DNA from: Acidobacterium sp.
GTDB lineage: Bacteria > Acidobacteriota > Terriglobia > Terriglobales > Acidobacteriaceae
Length of the DNA: 7,497 nucleotides
Direction of reading: 5' to 3'
NCBI GenBank assembly: GCA_003152595.1
Contig: PMAM01000197.1
Coordinates: forward strand, 5,651 to 13,147
Every line of letters starts with the position of its first letter. Position 1 is the stretch's first letter. The notes below the pieces were generated by a model. The model saw only the letters and a program-made list of their open reading frames with translations. It had not been told where the DNA came from and ran no database searches. Of the stretch, positions 4,675-7,497 are shown in pieces. Position numbers and translations under genes: made by a program.

Positions 4675-5664
4675 ATGGAATTCCCCATCAGCCGGATGCG
4701 GCGCCTGCGCCGTACCGAGCCTCTGCGCGCCCTGGTCCGCGAGACCCATCTCGAGCCCAACGCGCTGATTCTGCCGCTCTTTATCTGCCCCGGCGAGGGC
4801 ATCCGGAAGCCCGTGGACTCCATGCCCGGAGTCTGCAATCTCTCCGTCGACGAGGCAGTGAAGGAAGCCGAAGCCGCCGCGGCCCTCGGTGTGGGTGGCC
4901 TGCTGCTCTTCGGCCTGCCCGAGACCAAGGACGAACAGGCCACTGGCGCCTGGGACGATAACGGCATCGTCCAGCAGGGCCTCAGGGCGCTGAAGCAATC
5001 GAGCGCGGCAAAGAAGCTGGTCCTGATCGCCGACGTTTGCCTCTGCGAGTACACCTCGCACGGCCACTGCGGCATCGTGAAGAAGTCCGGCGACGACTAC
5101 GAGATCGAGAACGACTCCAGCCTGGAGCTGTTGGCGAAGACGGCCGTCTCGCTCGCCCGCGCCGGAGCCGACATCGTGGCCCCCAGCGACATGATGGACG
5201 GCCGCGTCGCTGCCATCCGCGACGAACTCGACGAAGAGGGACTCGACCAGATCCCCATCCTCGCTTACGCCTCGAAGTTCGCCTCGGCTTTTTACGGACC
5301 CTTCCGCGAGGCCGCCGACTCGGCCCCGCAATTCGGCGACCGCCGCAGCTATCAAATGGACGGCGCCAACCTCCGCGAGGCCATGCGCGAGATCGACCTC
5401 GACCTGGGCGAAGGCGCCGACATGATCCTGATGAAGCCCGCCATGCCCTACCTCGACGTCATCCGCGCCGCCCGTGAGCGCTTCGACGTGCCCATCGGCG
5501 CCTACCAGGTCTCGGGCGAGTACTCGATGCTGCAGGCAGCTTTTGCAAAGGGCTGGCTCGATCCGCAGCGCGCCATGCTGGAGTCACTGCTCTCGATCCG
5601 CCGCGCCGGTGCTGGATTCATCGTGACGTACTTCGCCGAGGAAGCGGCGAAAGCGCTGGGTTAG
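4675..5664 (+). CDS. hemB: Delta-aminolevulinic acid dehydratase (porphobilinogen synthase)
   Basis: HemB condenses two 5-aminolevulinate molecules to porphobilinogen, the first pyrrole of haem, sirohaem and cobalamin synthesis, in the cytosol, usually as an octamer. The 329-residue protein is full length. Its two Schiff-base lysines are visible: Lys201 in A-Y-A-S-K-F-A-S-A-F-Y-G-P-F and Lys254 in I-L-M-K-P-A-M-P-Y-L-D. The metal site D120-V-C122-L-C124-E-Y-T-S-H-G-H-C132-G carries three cysteines, marking the zinc-dependent class rather than the magnesium class with aspartates there. The N-terminus (R-M-R-R-L-R-R-T at 7-14) is typical and supports ATG 4675. No good Shine-Dalgarno sequence lies at normal distance (GGAG is about 20 bases upstream), so translation probably depends on coupling to the zinc-ribbon gene that ends 4 bp earlier. 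A hypothetical gene follows after 8 bp. Confidence 0.97.
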   Translation: MEFPISRMRRLRRTEPLRALVRETHLEPNALILPLFICPGEGIRKPVDSMPGVCNLSVDEAVKEAEAAAALGVGGLLLFGLPETKDEQATGAWDDNGIVQQGLRALKQSSAAKKLVLIADVCLCEYTSHGHCGIVKKSGDDYEIENDSSLELLAKTAVSLARAGADIVAPSDMMDGRVAAIRDELDEEGLDQIPILAYASKFASAFYGPFREAADSAPQFGDRRSYQMDGANLREAMREIDLDLGEGADMILMKPAMPYLDVIRAARERFDVPIGAYQVSGEYSMLQAAFAKGWLDPQRAMLESLLSIRRAGAGFIVTYFAEEAAKALG

Positions 5665-5672
5665 GCGCAAAC

Positions 5673-6173
5673 GTGGACCCACTGGAACAACCTGAATCTT
5701 GTCAGACGCTTTTTCTCATCGGCCTTTGCGAGCCGAGTGAGAACCGACTCCAGGTGTTGGTTCAGGAGGCGCGCACGCAATTCGAGAATCCGAAGGCAGT
5801 CGTGATTGATGGGGTGAATCTTGGGATTGCCCATCCAATCGCTCCGGATGAAACGGCACGGTACTTCCAGCTCGACTGGTCTACTTACATCGCGTATCAG
5901 GTTCTGGACGAGTCATATAGCAGGTGGTTGGATGGGGAAGTCTTTACCGGGAAGAACTTAAGATCCTTTGCTGAATCAGCATTCCTGAAGTACCTGAGAC
6001 AGAGCGCGAATGCGTCAGCCGATTATCCGGAGCCATTCCAGCATTACGAGTTAGTCTCGCAGAGGCACGTTCTGGATGTGGCCTCGCATGTACCACCGGA
6101 AATCACTATCCTTCGCAGAGAACAAGTCGAATCAGGAGGAACACCTGTCTGCCGCGTCGCTTTCCCACGGTGA
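5673..6173 (+). CDS. Hypothetical protein, 166 residues
   Basis: The frame starts at GTG 5673 and ends at TGA 6171-6173. I do not recognise a named family. The part from about residue 65 to 145 looks like a compact conserved domain: FQLDWSTYIAYQVLDESYSR, E-V-F-T-G-K-N-L-R-S-F, FLKYLRQSANASADYPEPFQ, then H-Y-E-L-V-S-Q-R-H-V-L-D-V-A-S-H-V-P-P-E-I. I recall similar W-x2-Y-I-A-Y / E-S-Y / Y-P-x-P-x2-H-Y-E-L proteins of unknown function scattered in several bacterial phyla. There is no signal peptide, membrane span or catalytic motif. The start is uncertain: the GTG has only a weak upstream AGGCG, and no in-frame ATG exists further in. It is 8 bp behind hemB and may be read through from it, but its base use is visibly less GC-rich, suggesting later arrival. 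It converges with the Uma2 gene, 4 bp away. Confidence 0.7.
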   Translation: MDPLEQPESCQTLFLIGLCEPSENRLQVLVQEARTQFENPKAVVIDGVNLGIAHPIAPDETARYFQLDWSTYIAYQVLDESYSRWLDGEVFTGKNLRSFAESAFLKYLRQSANASADYPEPFQHYELVSQRHVLDVASHVPPEITILRREQVESGGTPVCRVAFPR

Positions 6174-6177
6174 TTCG

Positions 6178-6708
6178 CTATGCCCGATCTAACTCGGCAA
6201 ACAGCTCGCTGAGCACCACACGGATCGGCGTCCCGGGAATTTCGAGCACGCCGCCTTCCGGCTCCTGAAATCCGCGTCGCGAGCAGACGTATCCTTTGCG
6301 TAACTCGGGATCGACGATCCAGACGTGCTCGGTACCGAGGCTCAGATAGTCATCAACCCTCTCACGAACTTTGCTGAGCCGGTCTTCAGGAGAAAGGATC
6401 TCTACAAACAGCAGAGCCGCTTTCCGAAGAATCCGCTCCCACGAGACTCCCGTCGGAACCACCGTTATGTCGGGCACTCGATAGCGCGTTGGTTTCACCT
6501 GGACGCGGAGTTCCGGAAAAACCTCCACGCTCCACGTATCCCGATTCAGCCTGAAAAGGAACACCAGAGCCTGCTGCAGAATGGAATGCTCTTTTTCACC
6601 CAAATTTCTCTCCTCGATCTCCCCGTCGATGTAGTCGCAGTCCGGGCGATAGCTGGTGGCCAGGTATTCTTCCACCGAAATCCGAACAGATTGAGGAATG
6701 GCGCTCAT
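6178..6708 (-). CDS. Uma2-family (DUF820) PD-(D/E)XK nuclease-like protein
   Basis: A 176-residue Uma2/DUF820 protein, a restriction-endonuclease-fold family abundant in cyanobacteria and acidobacteria whose cellular role is not established. Family landmarks in order are ISVEEYLAT (10-18), Y-I-D-G-E-I (26-31), an E-x-S-I-L-Q-type helix starting at H41, and E-L-R-V-Q-V (66-71). Then come the catalytic-type R-V-P-D80-I-T-V-V, L-F-V-E103-I-L-S-P-E-D, K113 with Y121-L, and H-V-W-I-V-D133-P. The candidate metal site is thus E30, D80 and E103. The start at ATG 6708 matches the family N-terminus (S-V-R-I-S-V-E-E-Y-L). A longer frame to 6795 exists but would pass through a stable hairpin and an unrelated low-quality sequence. 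The Shine-Dalgarno sequence is weak (GGA close to the ATG). Base use is less GC-rich than in hemB and lpd. Confidence 0.9.
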   Translation of the reverse strand: MSAIPQSVRISVEEYLATSYRPDCDYIDGEIEERNLGEKEHSILQQALVFLFRLNRDTWSVEVFPELRVQVKPTRYRVPDITVVPTGVSWERILRKAALLFVEILSPEDRLSKVRERVDDYLSLGTEHVWIVDPELRKGYVCSRRGFQEPEGGVLEIPGTPIRVVLSELFAELDRA

Positions 6709-6723
6709 GCATCCAGTATCGCC

Positions 6724-6764
6724 CCGGGAAGGTCCGACGCGCTCGGAAAAACCCCCCTTCCCGG
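6724..6764 (-). promoter_or_regulatory. Stable stem-loop in the leader of the Uma2 gene
   Basis: CCGGGAAGG (6724-6732) and CCTTCCCGG (6756-6764) are perfect 9-bp complements. Inside, TCCGA (6733-6737) pairs with TCGGA (6743-6747) around a 5-base loop, with an 8-base bulge on one side. On the minus strand the structure ends 15 bases before the Uma2 ATG, close to a GGGG tract, so it could affect ribosome access. The pairing is direct observation; the regulatory role is inference. Confidence 0.45.
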
Positions 6765-6789
6765 AATCCTGCAGTGACACTCCGGCATA

Positions 6790-6816
6790 TTGCATCCCGG
6801 AGCCCCTGCGTACAAT
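6790..6816 (+). promoter_or_regulatory. Candidate promoter of lpd
   Basis: TACAAT (6811-6816, 5 of 6 to the -10 consensus) is preceded after 15 bp by TTGCAT (6790-6795), a modest -35 match with a short spacer. The predicted start lies about 50 bases before the TTG codon of lpd. An inverted repeat CTCCGG-N11-CCGGAG (6780-6802) overlaps the -35 box and could be an operator. Confidence 0.35.
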
Positions 6817-6874
6817 TGAATTTTTGGGGCCTGGGCATGAATGACGGCCTCGACACCCCCGAACGGAGTCTTCC

Positions 6875-7497
6875 TTGGCAGATACGATTTACGACGTAGC
6901 CATCCTCGGCGGCGGGCCCGCCGGATACACAGCCGCGATCCGCGCCGGACAATACGGCCTGAAGGTCGCGCTGATCGAGAAGTCCGAGAAGCTGGGCGGC
7001 ACCTGCCTGCACGTGGGCTGCATCCCCACCAAGTCGCTGCTCTTTAATGCCGAGGTCTACGATCACCTGAAGCACGCGAAGGAGTACGGCATCGAAGGCC
7101 TGGGCGAGGGTCAGATCAACTGGCAAACCGTCCTCGACCGCAAGAACCAAATCGTCACGAAGCACGTCAAAGGCCTGGACTTCCTGATGCGGAAGAACAA
7201 GGTCACCATGGTTCCGGGGTTCGGCAAGCTCACGGGCCCGGCAAAGAACGGCGTGCTGACGGTTGCGGTCGAAGGCAAAGGCGCATCGAGCGTCCAGGCC
7301 AAAAACGTCATCCTGGCGACCGGCTCCGACGCGAAGATGCTGCCGGGGCTCAAGCCCGACGACACCATCCTGACCAACATCGAGATTCTGTCGCTCAAGC
7401 AGATCCCGAAATCGTTGGCCATCATCGGTGCCGGCGCTGTGGGCGTGGAGTTTGGGTCAATCTTCCGCAGCTTCGGCTCCGAGATCAGCATCATCGA
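6875..7497 (+). CDS. lpdA: Dihydrolipoyl dehydrogenase, N-terminal part (3' truncated by window)
   Basis: The first 207 residues of the E3 flavoprotein that reoxidises dihydrolipoamide with NAD+ in pyruvate, 2-oxoglutarate and branched-chain dehydrogenase complexes or the glycine cleavage system. The FAD-binding G-G-G-P-A-G is at 12-17. The redox-active disulfide is C44-L-H-V-G-C49 within GGTCLHVGCIPTKSLL, the signature of class I pyridine nucleotide-disulfide oxidoreductases. A-T-G-S at 148-151 closes the first FAD segment, and the NAD-binding G-A-G-A-V-G-V-E-F-G-S is at 185-195. The start is TTG 6875: the frame has a stop at 6842-6844 and no ATG or GTG before the FAD motif, and GGAG (6865-6868) lies 6 bases upstream. 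The C-terminal dimerisation domain with the His-Glu pair is outside the window, so the complex it serves cannot be named. The residues following the cysteine pair fit Lpd better than glutathione or mercuric reductase. Confidence 0.95.
   Translation, partial: MADTIYDVAILGGGPAGYTAAIRAGQYGLKVALIEKSEKLGGTCLHVGCIPTKSLLFNAEVYDHLKHAKEYGIEGLGEGQINWQTVLDRKNQIVTKHVKGLDFLMRKNKVTMVPGFGKLTGPAKNGVLTVAVEGKGASSVQAKNVILATGSDAKMLPGLKPDDTILTNIEILSLKQIPKSLAIIGAGAVGVEFGSIFRSFGSEISII

Noticed and set aside
3785..4768. 327-codon plus-strand frame crossing accD, the zinc-ribbon gene and hemB
   Set aside because: It overlaps three well-supported genes in the wrong frame and its sequence is low-complexity Arg/Pro/Leu.
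6134..6139. Perfect AGGAGG Shine-Dalgarno-like sequence near the end of the 5673-6173 gene
   Set aside because: No start codon of a plausible frame lies at proper distance, and the next gene is on the opposite strand.
6178..6795. Longer 205-residue form of the Uma2 protein
   Set aside because: The extra 29 residues lack family similarity and are encoded across a strong hairpin; the ATG at 6708 gives the normal family N-terminus.

Overview
This is a GC-rich bacterial chromosomal window (roughly 60% GC by eye, not computed). It carries mostly housekeeping genes with a small accessory patch. The best guess for the source is an Acidobacteriota (Terriglobia-like) genome. The reasons are the overall style of the AccD, HemB and Lpd proteins, the small orphan protein with an M-N-L-N-A start and an A/R/K-rich helix, and short 7-bp tandem repeats in the spacers. 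This assignment is inference from recall, not from a search.

Layout. Positions 1-303 (+) hold the last 100 residues of an unrecognised protein. Positions 400-645 (-) hold a small hypothetical protein with a G7 run in its ribosome-binding region, a second G7 run in its coding sequence, and a 21-bp tandem repeat just upstream. Positions 923-1807 (-) and 1941-2933 (+) are a divergent pair, a LysR-type regulator and an aldo/keto reductase. A near-consensus sigma-70 promoter for the regulator overlaps a perfect 8-bp inverted repeat, so autoregulation and an almost leaderless mRNA are likely. Positions 3109-3969 (-) are accD. Its last codons and stop lie inside a heptamer tandem array, and a second heptamer array lies upstream of it.

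Positions 4146-4670 (+) encode a small zinc-ribbon membrane protein, followed 4 bp later by hemB (4675-5664), a zinc-type porphobilinogen synthase. A conserved-looking hypothetical (5673-6173, +) follows 8 bp later. It meets a convergent Uma2-family nuclease-like gene (6178-6708, -), and both look less GC-rich than their neighbours. Positions 6875-7497 (+) are the N-terminal part of dihydrolipoyl dehydrogenase, starting at TTG with a good Shine-Dalgarno sequence and running off the window.

How the genes relate. The LysR/reductase pair looks like a self-contained regulator-target module. accD (fatty-acid synthesis), hemB (tetrapyrrole synthesis) and lpd (2-oxoacid dehydrogenase complexes) are core metabolism in separate transcription units. 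The zinc-ribbon protein, hemB and the 166-residue hypothetical may be co-transcribed. I found no tRNA, rRNA, CRISPR array, transposase or phage gene, and no clear novel multi-gene system. The unusual signals are mainly in the non-coding DNA.
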